From: Sepioteuthis lessoniana
Lineage: Eukaryota; Mollusca; Cephalopoda; Myopsida; Loliginidae
Direction of reading: 5' to 3'
Length of the DNA: 64,000 nt
Assembly: GCA_963585895.1 (NCBI GenBank)
Contig: OY757911.1
Coordinates: forward strand, 87,875,275 to 87,939,274
The translations under genes were made by a program, and so were the position numbers. Under the pieces are notes generated by a model. The model saw only the letters and a list, made by a program, of their open reading frames with translations. It made no database searches and was not told the origin of the DNA. The stretch's first letter is position 1. The number at the start of each line of letters is the position of its first letter. Below, in pieces: positions 33,661 to 44,971 of this stretch.

Positions 33661-35390
33661 CTTGTATCTTTCTATTTGACGGCTTGCACCTAACACCATG
33701 AGTTTCATTTCGTTGCCCCCTTTATCCAGAAGACGCAATATTGTGGTTCGTGCAGGTCGACGCCTTTTTCAAGATGAATGAAATTTCGCCTGAGCGGCAA
33801 TTAACTTTATTGTTTTGTGCTATGCCTGCTCCTCTCGCTAAAGCAGTGAAGGAAATTATGATTAGGCCGCCTCCCGACCTCACTAATGAATTACTAAAAG
33901 CTGAAATAATTAAGAGAAATACTGCATCAGCAGAAAGTCAATTTCGCTCGTTAATGCAGGACGAATACCTTGGAGATAGAAAGCCCACAGAATTTCTGAG
34001 GCGTTTTCTTGAACTAGCAGGTTCAGTGGCAGAAAATGCCCCATTAACAAAAAGAATATTTTTCCCATTTACCCCCTGAAGTACAAACAATTTTAGCCCC
34101 TACCTTGGAGGAAAAGTCAGTAAAGCAATTAGCCACAATGGCTGACCAGATAATGGAATATTCTGCTAGAACTAATCCTAACAATTTTTCTTTGCCGGCA
34201 CAAACAGTAGCGGCTACTGACGCTAAAAGGGTTTCGTCTTCGCCCATGGAAGAATTATTGGCGAAGATAGACACTCTAACACACCGGTTAGAAAATTTAG
34301 AGCTAGAAAGGCGACCTCCCTGTGTTTATAAACGTAATGGGAGTAAGCCTCGCACAAGGGAAGCAAACGCCTCACGTCATTGTTGGTATCAGGCCAAATA
34401 TGGAGATAGGGCTAGTAAGTGTAATAAACCTTGTACTTACAGTTCGGGAAAAGAACCACGGAGGACCTGAGCACGTCACGTACCTCCGGCGGATGCCCCC
34501 AACCAAGTCGTGCATTTTTTTTGTGAGGGACCATGTGTCTAACAAATCGTTTATGGTAGACACAGGTTCCTCATGCTCTATTTGGCCTTTACGTCTGGTT
34601 TCAAACAAACCAAAGAAGTCGTGCATATCTCTACATGTAGTCAATTTATCGATCATAGACAATTAAAGGCTGCGTTGCGTGCTTCTAACAGTCCAGAGTG
34701 TTGGTCTGAAACTCTGCTCATTGTTCTCCTCGGCTGTCGTTCAGCGATAAAATCTGATTTAGGGTACTCAGCGTCCGAGCTTCTTTATGGCACCCATCTT
34801 GCTTTGCCGGGGACCATGTTTACTCCGATAAATAATTCAAGCACAGATCTTTCCTCATTTGTAGCTTGACTTCGTACATATTTTGCGAAGCTACCACCCA
34901 TGGCTACTCGTCCTCAGACTACCCCTACCCATGTTCCTCGAAACATGGACAAATAGACTCATGTGTTTGTTCGAAATGATGCAGTCCGTATCCCTCTCAA
35001 CTCCCCCTACCTAGGACCATTCAAAATTTTATCACGGACGGAAAAACATTTTAAGCTGGACATGAACGGCCGCACTGAAATTGTGTCCATCGATCGCCTT
35101 AAGAAAGCCCATTTTGAGTGTGACACCACTGATTTGAACGTAGTTGACACACCCAATTTTAATCCTTTGCAATCACCATTGCACACACCTACACCTTCAC
35201 CTTCACCTCCACCCACACCTGATCCACCCTCACAAACAGAAAAATTATACAAAACAAAATCAGGAAGGACGGTTCACTGGTCGAAAAAACTGACCAGGAC
35301 TCACTTCATCTAAATGCGATTTGTTGTACATTCTCTTTTGTTGTTTTCATTGTCTATATTGCTCACCCACATTCGTTCTGGTGGCGGAGC
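33661..35390 (+). mobile_element. Internally deleted gypsy element (gag-protease joined to integrase end)
   Basis: Gag: from ATG 33699, an early frameshift, then 33741-34079 with 'MNEISPERQLTLLFCAMPAP'. The gag C-terminus (34105-34470) has HCWYQAKYGDRASKCNKPC, the knuckle-like motif. Protease: FMVDTGSSCSIWPLR (about 34550-34595). The sequence then jumps near 34655 straight to the integrase C-terminal region 'RQLKAALRASNSPECWSETL', 'GYSASELLYGTHLALPGTMF' and 'GPFKILSRTEKHFKLDMNGR', ending at TAA 35311-35313. RT, RNase H and most of integrase are gone. It belongs to the same lineage as the minus-strand neighbour by shared motifs. Confidence 0.8.
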
Positions 35391-35393
35391 TCT

Positions 35394-35945
35394 TGTAGCA
35401 GAAAGAATTTCAAACCATTATTTAGTGCGGGAATTGTTTTGCCATGGGAATTTTGAAATTATACATTTCATCTAATGAGAACGACCCATGCCATTCTGCC
35501 CAGGCACACCTCCCCGGGCACCATAAAAAGCAGCGCTAACCACCCTCGCCCTCTCTTTTCTTTTCTCACTCCTCTTGGCTGGCAGTTAGGTAAGACCAAC
35601 CGATACGAGAGATAACATTTCTCTCTCTAACTCGGGACGAATCCAACTGCAAACAGGGACTATCCATCTCGAGAGAGCACACTCCAACAATTGTTCCTCT
35701 TCTTACCTTAGGAGACCATTTCCTGGTCAATTATTTCTCCCTCCTAAACCAAATGGACCCGATGCCTCTGGCTAAGCACTAAACTTCTGCATAACCATTT
35801 ACAAGTGATTTCCCATTGTCTTCAACTCACGGCATAAGGAAAACTTCCTCTCAAGCAGTCATTAAACTACTAGATTGAAAGCCATCAGTATCTACGCGTT
35901 CATTATTTGTTTCCTTTCTATAAAAATAACAAGAGACAACAGAAC
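35394..35945 (+). repeat. Probable 3' LTR of the deleted gypsy element
   Basis: It starts TGTAGCAG directly after a purine-rich tract (ctggtggcggagctct). It contains a TATA-like ccataaaaagcagcgc (35521-35536). The end is uncertain (perhaps ..agagacaaca, about 35941). No 5' partner was found, so the call rests on position and motifs. Confidence 0.45.
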
Positions 35946-37007
35946 GATACTACGTCAATTACCATTTATGCCAAAATGGTAATATCATCTGCCCTCTTGT
36001 TATACGGGCTTAGCTCGGGGGAGAGGTATTATCTGTTTCCTCTTCCAGCAGCATGACGTCTTCGTACTCACCACTAAACCAAGTTCCTGAACGTGGGGTC
36101 TGCGTCCTTACCACCAGCCGAAGCAGACGACGTGGAATCCAATCAATCATAACCGTGAACCCAGCACAACCAACCAGACCAATTACAGCTGCCATCTCAT
36201 TCGAACAGTACTTGTCAGTTCTTCTCACGACACCTTTCTGGCAGATACCATGAGACGACAACGCCGCAACCAGCACCAACTGCAAACCAGCACCAGCTTA
36301 ATCCAGCAGACGTTCCTGTGCAACCAAGCAATAGCATTTGCATCATCTAGTTCACGAGCGACACACTGCTCGGACTAGCGCCAACACTAGAGGCCACATC
36401 GACACACACCCGATTAACCAAATTACTGCACAAACCGGGACATCGATCACCCAGCCTCTGCAACCAATTCGTCTATCTCCAATAACATCTATAATCTGAC
36501 CATAGAGCTACACCTAAAGTCTGCAACAGGCACAAAGACATCCTTACCTTCTAAACGCGCTGTCGCCATAAATTAATAGACGGCTGACTCTAAGACTTTA
36601 TACAACATAGACTTTCAATACCCAACAGAGACTACAGCGATGTAACACAACAACCGTGATTCTGCCGCGACCGGCCGATAAACATAAACATGTCAAGCTA
36701 CACGCTCGCTGTAGAACAACTATATCCGGGTACGACCGGAACTGACTAAGCCCTTTTTCTTTCTAACGACCTTGACACCTCGTTATAGCTAAAGAAAAGG
36801 ATGAATTAAAAACTAATAACATTTACAAAGCACTTTGGCCGAAAATAACTAGATAAGACTAGAACTAATAGTCGTCGCTAGCCTATGGCGGGTTAGAAAA
36901 ACACTTTATGGCTACACTCATTTTTATGAGGGAATTTCTTATTCACGCGGCTGGGCTGTGTGTCACAGCCCTTTCGTGATATCAACAGGCCCTTTTCAAC
37001 GCTCGGT
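35946..37007. other. Unassigned, moderately GC-rich stretch
   Basis: Short ORFs at 36053-36253 and 36010-36285 are mutual shadows without motifs. It may be the leader or body of the element that carries the tandem arrays to the right. I see no gene. Confidence 0.4.
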
Positions 37008-37857
37008 GGCACGCCCCGGCGAATGCCCCGGGGCCTGTTCTGGACTTCGGTCCGGAGCGTGGCCCTGGAAAAGGAACAATGGCAGACTTGGGGCCTTTGA
37101 TTAGGCACCTAGTTTCGACTAGGCTACCTTCGGGTGGGCGAGCTGCATTTTTGTCTCCTTTGTCCCCCTTGTACGGCACTAGACCATGCGTCTAGTTTAA
37201 GCCGCAAACTGGCATACGTGCCCGGACCCACATTTCGGTTCGTGAAACTGCTTGCCTCATCAGGCTCACATTGCACTAAGTGAGCCGATGAGCAGCACAG
37301 ACAAGCAGGGTTCGAGTCTCGGCTCCTTCCCGACCTTCCCCTCCCCTTTATCCCCACTTTAATTGGCCTTCGGGCTTTTGACCTTGTGTCAAGTCGTGTC
37401 TGGTGGGAGGCAGCGACAAATATTGGCACGCCCCGGCGAATGCCCCGGGGCCTGTTCTGGACTTCGGTCCGGAGCGTGGCCCTGGAAAAGGAACAATGGC
37501 AGACTTGGGGCCTTTAATTAGGCACCTAGTTTCGACTAGGCTACCTTCGGGTGGGCGAGCTGCATTTTTGTCTCCTTTGTCCCCCTTGTACGGCACTAGA
37601 CCAAGCGTCTAGTTTAAGCCGCAAACTGGCATACGTGCCCGGACCCACATTTGGGTTCGTGAAACTGCTTGCCTCATCAGGCTCACATTGCACTAAGTGA
37701 GCCGATGAGCAGCACAGACAAGCAGGGTTCGAGTCTCGGCTCCTTCCCGACCTTCCCCTCCCCTTTATCCCCACTTTAATTGGCCTTCGGGCTTTTGACC
37801 TTGTGTCAAGTCGTGTCTGGTGGGAGGCAGCGACAAATATCGGCACGCCCCGGCGAA
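37008..37857 (+). repeat. 417-bp tandem repeat, two full units plus a partial third
   Basis: 'ggcacgccccggcgaa' starts at 37008, 37425 and 37842, giving an exact 417-bp period. The two full units differ at only a handful of positions by eye (for example ttgattaggc/ttaattaggc, accatgcg/accaagcg). Each unit has a strong hairpin (37256-37292 and 37673-37709: a 13-bp stem with one bulge and a 10-nt loop) followed by a B-box-like gggttcgagtctc. The open frames in the array on both strands are by-products. Confidence 0.92.
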
Positions 37858-38215
37858 GCTCATTAAGGAGGAATCCCGCATTCTGTGCGGTCGAATCCAA
37901 CTTAACTTACGGCGTTGGCCCCACTTCTCGTGGTAGACCTGCCTTACTTCCACCTCCATAGGTATGCTCAAAGGTCCTTTTTAGGACCACAAGAGGTCTC
38001 TGTCTGCGGGTCAGAGCATCTCTGACTGGTCAGTAATGACCAGTCGAAACAGACGGCCAGGCGGCAAACACGAAGACGGATTCTAAGACCAACCGGTCTT
38101 AACCTCGGTTCCGATTGTCCGATAAGCTGCGCAGCGCTAATGGCACGGTCCAGCCTTTAGCTACGGCTTCACTATCTGCGCAGCGCTAAGATAACGCCCA
38201 TCTTAGCCTCGGCCT
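37858..38215. other. GC-rich spacer between tandem arrays
   Basis: Contains short echoes (ctgcgcagcgctaa at about 38125 and 38176; gaccagtcgaaacagac) but no array or gene. Confidence 0.5.
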
Positions 38216-38550
38216 CATGGCCTGTCCGCTCGTTCGCACGACTTTGACCCGACAAAGCCTTCGTTCTCGTCCGCTCGTCCGCACGGCTTTGACCCGACAA
38301 AGCCTTCGTTCTCGTCCGCACGGCTTTGGACACGGCAAAGCCTTCGCTCTTGTCTGCTCGCTCGCACGGCTTTGACACGGCAAAGCTTTCGCTCTTGTCC
38401 GCTCGCCCGCACGGCTTTGACCCGACAAAGCCTTCGCTCTCGTCCGCTCGTCCGCACGGCTTTGGCGCGAACCTAGCCATAGCCATTGTCCGCACGGCTT
38501 TGACACGGCAAAGCTTTCGTTCCCGTCAGATACGTCCGCACGGCTAGGGG
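38216..38550. repeat. About 45-bp GC-rich satellite, about eight units
   Basis: The unit is 'tccgcacggctttgacccga' plus caaagccttcgctctcgtccgctcg. Units recur about every 36-48 bp from 38230 to 38535. Each carries the short palindrome ggctttg…caaagcc with a 6-nt loop. The array generates long open frames on both strands that are not genes. Confidence 0.88.
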
Positions 38551-38580
38551 GCCCAGCAAGGCCCTAGCCTTTCCTCGACC

Positions 38581-38926
38581 TCGACGCTCTTGCAAGGTAT
38601 CACGCAGTCCACGTAACGACTCGCTGTTACGGACTGTCCTACCACTGCAACAACTGGCTCACGTACGACCCGCTGTACGAGCCGGAAACCAGGCCGACAC
38701 ACCCCCGGTTAATCCAACATATCGTCATAACCGAGGATGTCGATCTACCGAACTCGACGCTCCTGCAAGGTACCACGCAGTCCACGTAACGACTCGCTGT
38801 TACGGACTGTTCTACCACTGCAACAACTGGCTCACGTACGACCCGCTGTACGAGCCAGAAACCCGATCGACACACCCCCGGTTAACCACAACATACCGTC
38901 ACAACCAGGGATATCGATCTACCAAC
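38581..38926. repeat. 173-bp tandem repeat, two units
   Basis: 'tcgacgctc.tgcaaggta.c' starts at 38581 and 38754. The units stay alignable throughout (acgcagtccacgtaacgac, tcacgtacgacccgctgtac, gacacacccccggtta). Confidence 0.88.
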
Positions 38927-39175
38927 CTCGACCGACCTCAGATGCCCGCGACGACCGTCTAGCTGAACTCAACGACTCGACCGACCTCAGCTTACCAGCA
39001 TCCAACGTTTAGCTGAACTCTGCGACTCGACCGACCTCAGCTTACCAGCATCCAACGTCTAGCTGAACTCTACGACTCGACCGACCTCAGCTTACCAGCA
39101 TCCAACGTCTAGCTGAACTCTACGACTCGACCGACCTCAGCTTACCAGCATCCAACATCTAGTTGAACTCGACGA
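38927..39175. repeat. 50-bp tandem repeat, five units
   Basis: 'ctcgaccgacctcag' starts at 38927, 38976, 39026, 39076 and 39126. The three inner units are almost identical (cttaccagcatccaacgtc then tagctgaactctacga). Confidence 0.9.
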
Positions 39176-39189
39176 CCAACATACAACCA

Positions 39190-39510
39190 TCACGGACATT
39201 TACATTCACGCTTGTAAATATGACAAAATAAATTGTCATTTGTTATTATCGTTACCTCGCCTTTGTTCCTTCCTATTGCTTTGGCTGTTCCTCATTCACA
39301 CAATTCATTTGCGGGGTCGACATATTTATCGGCTCCGCAACAATTCTACAATCATACGTCTTTCGTGTACGATTTCCTCAATAAAGTCTGAGATTTAAAC
39401 TTATCCACTTGTCTGCCATTTGTTCAGTCCTCTGTTAATTACACAATACAAACTTACAACAGTTCGCGGGATCGACGCATTTATACCGGTCCCTCGACAG
39501 TACTTATCCA
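39190..39510 (+). repeat. Two successive LTR-terminus-like segments with a shared GCGGGxTCGAC motif
   Basis: Segment 1 (about 39190-39350) has AATAAA (39228), an acacaattcatt end, then gcggggtcgacatatttatcgg. Segment 2 (about 39351-39502) has AATAAA (39380), a 'cacaatacaaacttacaaca' end, then gcgggatcgacgcatttataccgg. Both look like the R-U5 end of an LTR followed by the same leader motif. No coding region follows either. Confidence 0.5.
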
Positions 39511-40305
39511 GAATACCCTGCTAAGGAAAAGTCTGTGGTAATGTTCAAAAATAAGAATTAAAAATTAAATTATATACAGAAATACTATACTTACATTCAC
39601 CATTCAGATAAGAGTATGTTTCTGCAATTATCTTACTTTTTTACAGAACATTTATGTTTAAAAAATTACGTCTTCCACTCGATACAATTTACTCACCCAC
39701 TCTGACTTTCGTTTGTTCTCCCCAATTACTCAGAAGATGGTGACTTACGGTTGATTGCCGATACATAATTTTGAGGAATAACTGTTCAGTGAAAAAAAAA
39801 TATATAGTAATGAATGAAACTCTTTATCTCTGATCTCGATGGTGAATGTGACTTTTATATTTCTAATTTCCTCAACGAGATATCCTTGACGAGTACCTCG
39901 GTGCTCCGGTAAACCATACCCACAAAATACAATTCCGACAGTGTATCCTCTCCCCAATTTAAGGTTTTCATTATTTTTCACATTTTGCGTCCATCAAAGC
40001 TCCAAGTTTGTCTCTGATTCGCTCCTACAATAATTAACAGAAAGCTTTTTAGTTCCCTAGGTCTGATTTCGTCACGTGTTACTTTCGGTTTTTCCCTACC
40101 TTTTCGATTCCACTGAGTTGCACCAAGAATCAACTAACACGAACTTGTCAAATCTAGTAATTTTGCAACTGGCAACAATAATTTCACCATTGAATTTTTT
40201 ATCTTTTTGCTTATTAACTAAAAAATATAAAAATGGAGTCAATATTAATGGGTTTTTTTTTTTTCAATTTAAATTTTAGAAGCTGGTGAGCAATTTTGTT
40301 AGAGA
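39511..40305. other. AT-rich intergenic stretch
   Basis: No supported gene or repeat. Confidence 0.5.
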
Positions 40306-40317
40306 GGAATAAATTTA

Positions 40318-40452
40318 ATTAATAATTTACTAAGCTTTTTTTGCTTAGATATGGCACAAGGGCGAATTAATGGGGCACCCAATGAGACTCGAACCAGCTT
40401 GTGGAGGTTAGCTAGTCCCGTTTGCTAACTAATACACCACCCGAGGTGCCTT
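40318..40452 (-). repeat. tRNA-derived SINE, family B, copy 1
   Basis: The - strand begins ggcacctcgggtggtgtatt, has B box ggttcgagtctcattggg, and ends with the acceptor-stem complement …gggtgcc. The short tail ends 'aagcttagtaaatta'. Flanks ataaatttaatta (about 40310) and acaaatttgatta (about 40456) are a probable target duplication. Confidence 0.75.
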
Positions 40453-41300
40453 GAAACAAATTTGATTAGGACGAAGAAGAGAAAGGGCCAGAAATATAGA
40501 TAATTTCAGGCAGTTCAAAATTTTTAAAATTTATAGATGAAAAATAAATCACTCAACAAAAATAACTTTTCTTGTTTTTGTATAGTTTTAACAATGTTGC
40601 TTTTTATGCTTGATTTTTTTAAATGATAGTTTTAACTTTTATCATTTGTATAGAAAAAACTTCTAACGAAAGTACTTTGAAGCAGTGCACCTCTCGAGTG
40701 CAGCAATTTATCATTTCCAATGCTGAAGAGTTAGATATTTGATATTAACGCAGTAATGGCTGTGGTGTATTGTATATTTGGGATGCCTCTTGTTTCTTGA
40801 GTTTATGAAGTGAGCTTAATATTTTGTAGTATTCATTTATATTTGTTTGTTGATATAAAACTACATCTCCTCATGGAGGTAAGTAAGATATCATCAACTT
40901 ATGTTGTAATGATTACACCTGCAGTGGTTTGGGGGCGTTTGAGAGAAAAAAAATTCAATTAAAATCCTCAAGAACGTCTTTATTTTTTTCTAACAATAAT
41001 CAGTTTAACTTGTACTCCTCTTTTTAATTGTATTTTTAAACATTTGACATTATTTTATCTTGTTTAGAACTAATCGCCAACCTGAAAGGTCAAAATTGAA
41101 AATGGATATTGCTGCTAGGTCACTACAAAATGAACATAAACATTATTTATTTGTAGATGGTTCACTTTTTTACCGGCATACGGTTGTTATTCTAAAATTA
41201 AGAGTAGAGAAAACAGATTGTTTCTTGTTGGTATTATATTTTATTTACTTATTTGCTGTTTTTATCGCTTGAACTATTTCGCCAATTTAATTCACTGTAG

Positions 41301-41427
41301 TAATTTACGAAGCTTTTTGCTTCGATGTGGCACAAGGCCGAATGAATGGGCACCCAATGAGACTCGAACTCACTCGTGAAGGTTTGCTTGTCTTGCTTGC
41401 TAACCATTATACCACCCGAGGTGCCCC
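41301..41427 (-). repeat. tRNA-derived SINE, family B, copy 2 with target duplication
   Basis: The - strand begins ggcacctcgggtggtataat. GGCACCT pairs with the downstream TGGGTGCC to give a 7-bp tRNA acceptor stem including one G-T pair. The B box is gagttcgagtctc. A 16-bp target duplication, atttaattcactgtag, stands on both sides (about 41285-41300 and 41430-41445). The whole unit is only about 125 bp, so the tail beyond the tRNA part is very short. Confidence 0.85.
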
Positions 41428-41445
41428 TATTTAATTCACTGTAGA

Positions 41446-42627
41446 CATTTTCCTGTTTCACCGTTTCCCTATTTATTGACAAATTTCATTGCTCTTCCTC
41501 CCTTCTCCGTTCTTTCTCTCCTATTAGCATTGTCATTCATAGATTGACAATGACAAATTTTAGATATCCCGGCATCATTTGTTGTAAAGTAAACCCTCCC
41601 CCACTACTTATGTACTTTTAAGATTAAGAAGAAATGTTCCAACCTAAAGGTTTATTACTTTAACTTCAAATACAAATGATATCAAACTAACTGAACTTCA
41701 GGATGAAAACATATTCATCTCAGTTCTTTTTTTTTCTGAATTGATAAGTACCCACTTTTAAGCTTATTGGTTTTCTAAGAAGTTCAAATTGAATATTTAT
41801 TGGAACCTCATATCATATGCTGTCAAAATTTTATGGCTTGAGGGGGACTTATAGTTTGTTTGTTTTTTTAATTAAACAGATTGATACTTTCAAACCTATC
41901 AATTTCTATTTTTATTTGATTTTTAAGTTTCTAATTTTCGCTAAGAAACTTTTAAAGCGGCGGTGGGGAAGAAATGTACATGTAACATGAATTTCAATAT
42001 TTTATATGAATCTCAATATTTTATTGAAGAATTTTTGTAATTAAATTCCTTATTGAATTTTTGACACTGGTTGCGAATTCAAATGTTAGAGATTAGTTCT
42101 CTATTCCCGATCCAATTTACGTGCAATCTGTTGAAAATTTAACTATTTTTTTTTAAAGTAAAATCAATTAGTTACAATAATGGTATTGTTCATTTGTGTA
42201 AGGCTTATTTATTTGTTTATTCACTTTTTATACTACATGAAGTTTTAAAGATTACACTCGACTGTGTCGGAGGGATACAGCAATCTCTTGAATTTTTTTA
42301 ATTGATACTCATTTTTTAAGTATTGCCAATTTTTTGATTTGAAATTAATAATTACTTTACTTTATAAATGTATTGACGCCAATTGAATTTACTGTTTTAC
42401 ACACACACACACACCAATTTCTTAATAAAATTAAAATCAAGATATTTTACGATAAATTTGATTTAAATTAATTTATTTTTGTAAATTAAAACGACTTCCG
42501 TGTTTGATTAAAATAGTTCTATGCCTTATTTTCTTATTTCTAAAAATTAGTTTCAAGTTAATGCAAAATTCAAACTGTCATTGTATACAACAATTACCGT
42601 CAGCAACTTGCATTTCTCTTGGGACAA

Positions 42628-42663
<36 letters not shown>

Positions 42664-43829
42664 AAGTACGCAATAATGTAGTGAATTACTATGGTCAGCT
42701 TATTTGACCTAAGGGTTAGTGAAAATCAAACTCCCTTACTATGATATGCTAGCTTAATACCAAAAATACCGATAACTAAGTTTGGCTCTTTTTTTTTAAT
42801 TTCTATTTTTAACTGTTTAAGAGCTGCTTCTTATGATAATAATAATAATAAAATTTTAAAATGAATCATTATGACAACAGCAGTATTAAGACCTACTATC
42901 TGATTAAATAAAAAAAAAGTCAGAATACATCTTCCTATCATGTTCAGAGTATCATAAGAAACACCAAAAAGATGATTAAGTATGTGAATTGCCTGACCCT
43001 CTTACTTAGTTCAGTTTTAACTGCTTTTAAAAAGGTATGTTATCCTGAGAGGAGATAAAAGAATTTTGGTTATTTTAAATATTTTGGTTGTTTTGTTTGT
43101 TTTCTATTTTTTTTTTTTTTTATCAAAGAGTAAAATTTTTTTAAAAAACCCAGACATTTGGAATTAATGTGCTATAAATGTATTTGTTAATTCCCTTGTT
43201 TGAAAATATTAACGCTAAAAAATAGTCCATAAAGTTGAGAGATAAGTAACAACACAAATAATATCAATAACTTTGTAACTACCAACATGCCTACTTCTTG
43301 AAATTTGGCATGCATCACACTAAGAGGAGAAAGGGATAAACTAAGCTAAGTGAAACTTACCCACCACATTCTTTTACTATTCATAACATACCAGCTCTTC
43401 CTGATATTACTTTGCCAGGATACCTGTCCTAGGTGAACTGCTCTCCAGCAAGATCTCTTGCTTTATAAGTACAGCAGTACTGAAATTGTCACTAACAATT
43501 TTTTGTTTGATTCAATAAAAATTCTATTTAGAAAGCAAATGTCAAATACATCAAATTTCTATTGCTAGATATCATAGTAATACAGTTTATCAACAACAAT
43601 ACTTATTGACAAGATTTTCTGTTAAAATTCTAAGAATTATTTGCATATATTTTTTATATCAAACAGAAAGTCTATTGTTCTAATATAAATTTTGCTCTAA
43701 TGTGCTATTTTTATTGGATGATAGTTCCTTACATGTATAATGAGAATTTTAGTAATATATAGATATTCTGTAAAGTAATATATAATTTAGAATATCATTT
43801 ATGAATATAGTGACTTGGTATAATTGCAG
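41446..43829. other. AT-rich stretch upstream of the second gene
   Basis: Holds a poly(T) run (42630-42662), a (CA)n run (about 42398-42413) and an (AAT)n run (about 42836-42851). It is presumably promoter, 5' untranslated exon or intron sequence of the gene that starts at 43880, because an acceptor (taattgcag) precedes 43830. No promoter element could be pinned. Confidence 0.5.
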
Positions 43830-44027
43830 CCAGATTGTTTTGTTTCTCTTCAAGTGAATCTGATTTATGACACTACCCAATGCCTGGTCCTGCAATTCCT
43901 GCCATTCCTCCAAAAACAGTGTGTAAATGGCACAGGAAGGGCTTGTTTGTTTATGCCCGAAATTCCTCACACTGGTTGCATCGTTGGCAGAGGAAAACCA
44001 ATCTCCGTTCAAAAGTGCAGAAGCTTG
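43830..44027 (+). CDS. Unidentified membrane protein, first coding exon (ATG at 43880)
   Basis: The exon follows acceptor taattgcag and ends at donor GTGAGT. The frame used has a stop (TGA 43868-43870) four codons before ATG 43880, so this is the likely start, and 43830-43879 would be 5' untranslated. The reading is MPGPAIPAIPPKTVCKWHRK, then a basic, tryptophan-containing stretch (SSHWLHRWQRKTNLRSK). It ends in phase 1. A second open frame in the same exon (43824-44090) is longer but does not splice in frame to any later exon, so I prefer this one. The basic N-terminus could be a mitochondrial presequence or a cytoplasmic tail before the membrane anchor in the next exon. Confidence 0.65.
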
Positions 44028-44184
44028 GTGAGTAACATTTATTCATATAAATTATTTTGTTTTATTGTTAAAATGCTTATGCATCTATAAACAAATGAAA
44101 AAAAAAATTAATGAAGCAGCATTCATATTTAATCCAATGTGGTTCATCTCAATGAAGAATATTTTCATCAATTAATAATTTTTA

Positions 44185-44370
44185 ACTTATGTCACACCTC
44201 AGTATATACCAGAATATCTTGCAACTGATAGTGAGGCTCCAGTTCTGGTGCTTTGGGTTGTGTGCAGTACCTCTTCATTGCCATTATTCCCAGGTTCACT
44301 CTGATACAGAATGGCAGTATCTGTTAGGGTCTCATCTATGGATCAAATAGATCTGTTTGAAAATTATTCA
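44185..44370 (+). repeat. Interspersed repeat family C in intron 1 of the second gene
   Basis: Blocks 'gatagtgaggctccagttctgg', 'attgccattattcccaggttc', 'gggtctcatctatggatc' and 'aaatagatctgtttga'. Confidence 0.65.
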
Positions 44371-44971
44371 TATTTGATAGAATTGTGTGCAAAAAAGTCT
44401 TAATAATGACACAAAAAAATGTAAATATTAATGTACAATGAATTCAATTCTCTAGTCTAGACATGCTGTTAAAATTAATCTTTTAAACTTTAATATTTAT
44501 ATTTCAAATATCATGACTTTATTGTTGATTAGAAATAGAAAGCTTTTTGATAAACATTGAAATAATGCCTTCTGTTCATTTATACTAGTGGATTAAACAA
44601 GGGTAAATTTTTTTTATCCCTTCTCTTCAAATAATAATCTATTTAAATTGATTAGTGTTTTTTCTTTAATTGAAGCATCACTTTTCATCAGTTGACAATC
44701 TTGCCAAAGATTTCCAAGTCCAAGCAAATCTATAGTTAATGAACATTGTATTTTTAACTTTTGACTCTGATAAATATGAATTAACTTAAATTAATTCATG
44801 TTTTCTCGATTTATTTATTAATTACCATTATTAAGATAGTTTTCAGTGAAAGATATATAAAAATATTTTTTAAACAAAATTTTTAGAAAATGTTTTTATT
44901 TCTGTTTAAAGATTTTGAATACTAAAATGACAACTTTTTATTTTATTTTACTTGATTATTTTTTATTTTAG

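Noticed and set aside
37280..37330. A tRNA or snRNA gene in the 417-bp unit
   Set aside because: There is a B-box-like motif and a hairpin, but no cloverleaf or A box at the right distance. Reported only as a possible structured repeat.
38172..38547. Long overlapping ORFs on both strands (about 70-107 codons) in the GC-rich repeat
   Set aside because: They are translations of the 45-bp satellite in several frames. The peptide repeats follow the DNA repeats and no frame is favoured.
41060..41272. A 70-codon ORF considered as a 5' exon of the second gene
   Set aside because: No donor that would join the exon at 43830 in frame, and the in-frame stop before ATG 43880 makes upstream coding sequence unlikely.
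41345..41426. A real tRNA gene on the - strand
   Set aside because: The acceptor stem pairs, but the anticodon arm is not convincing. A second diverged copy, a shared tail and a target duplication show that it is a SINE.
43824..44090. An 88-codon ORF with several cysteines, first thought to be a secreted-protein exon
   Set aside because: It ends in phase 0 at the donor and the next exon would give an immediate stop. The alternative frame with ATG 43880 joins four further exons in phase.
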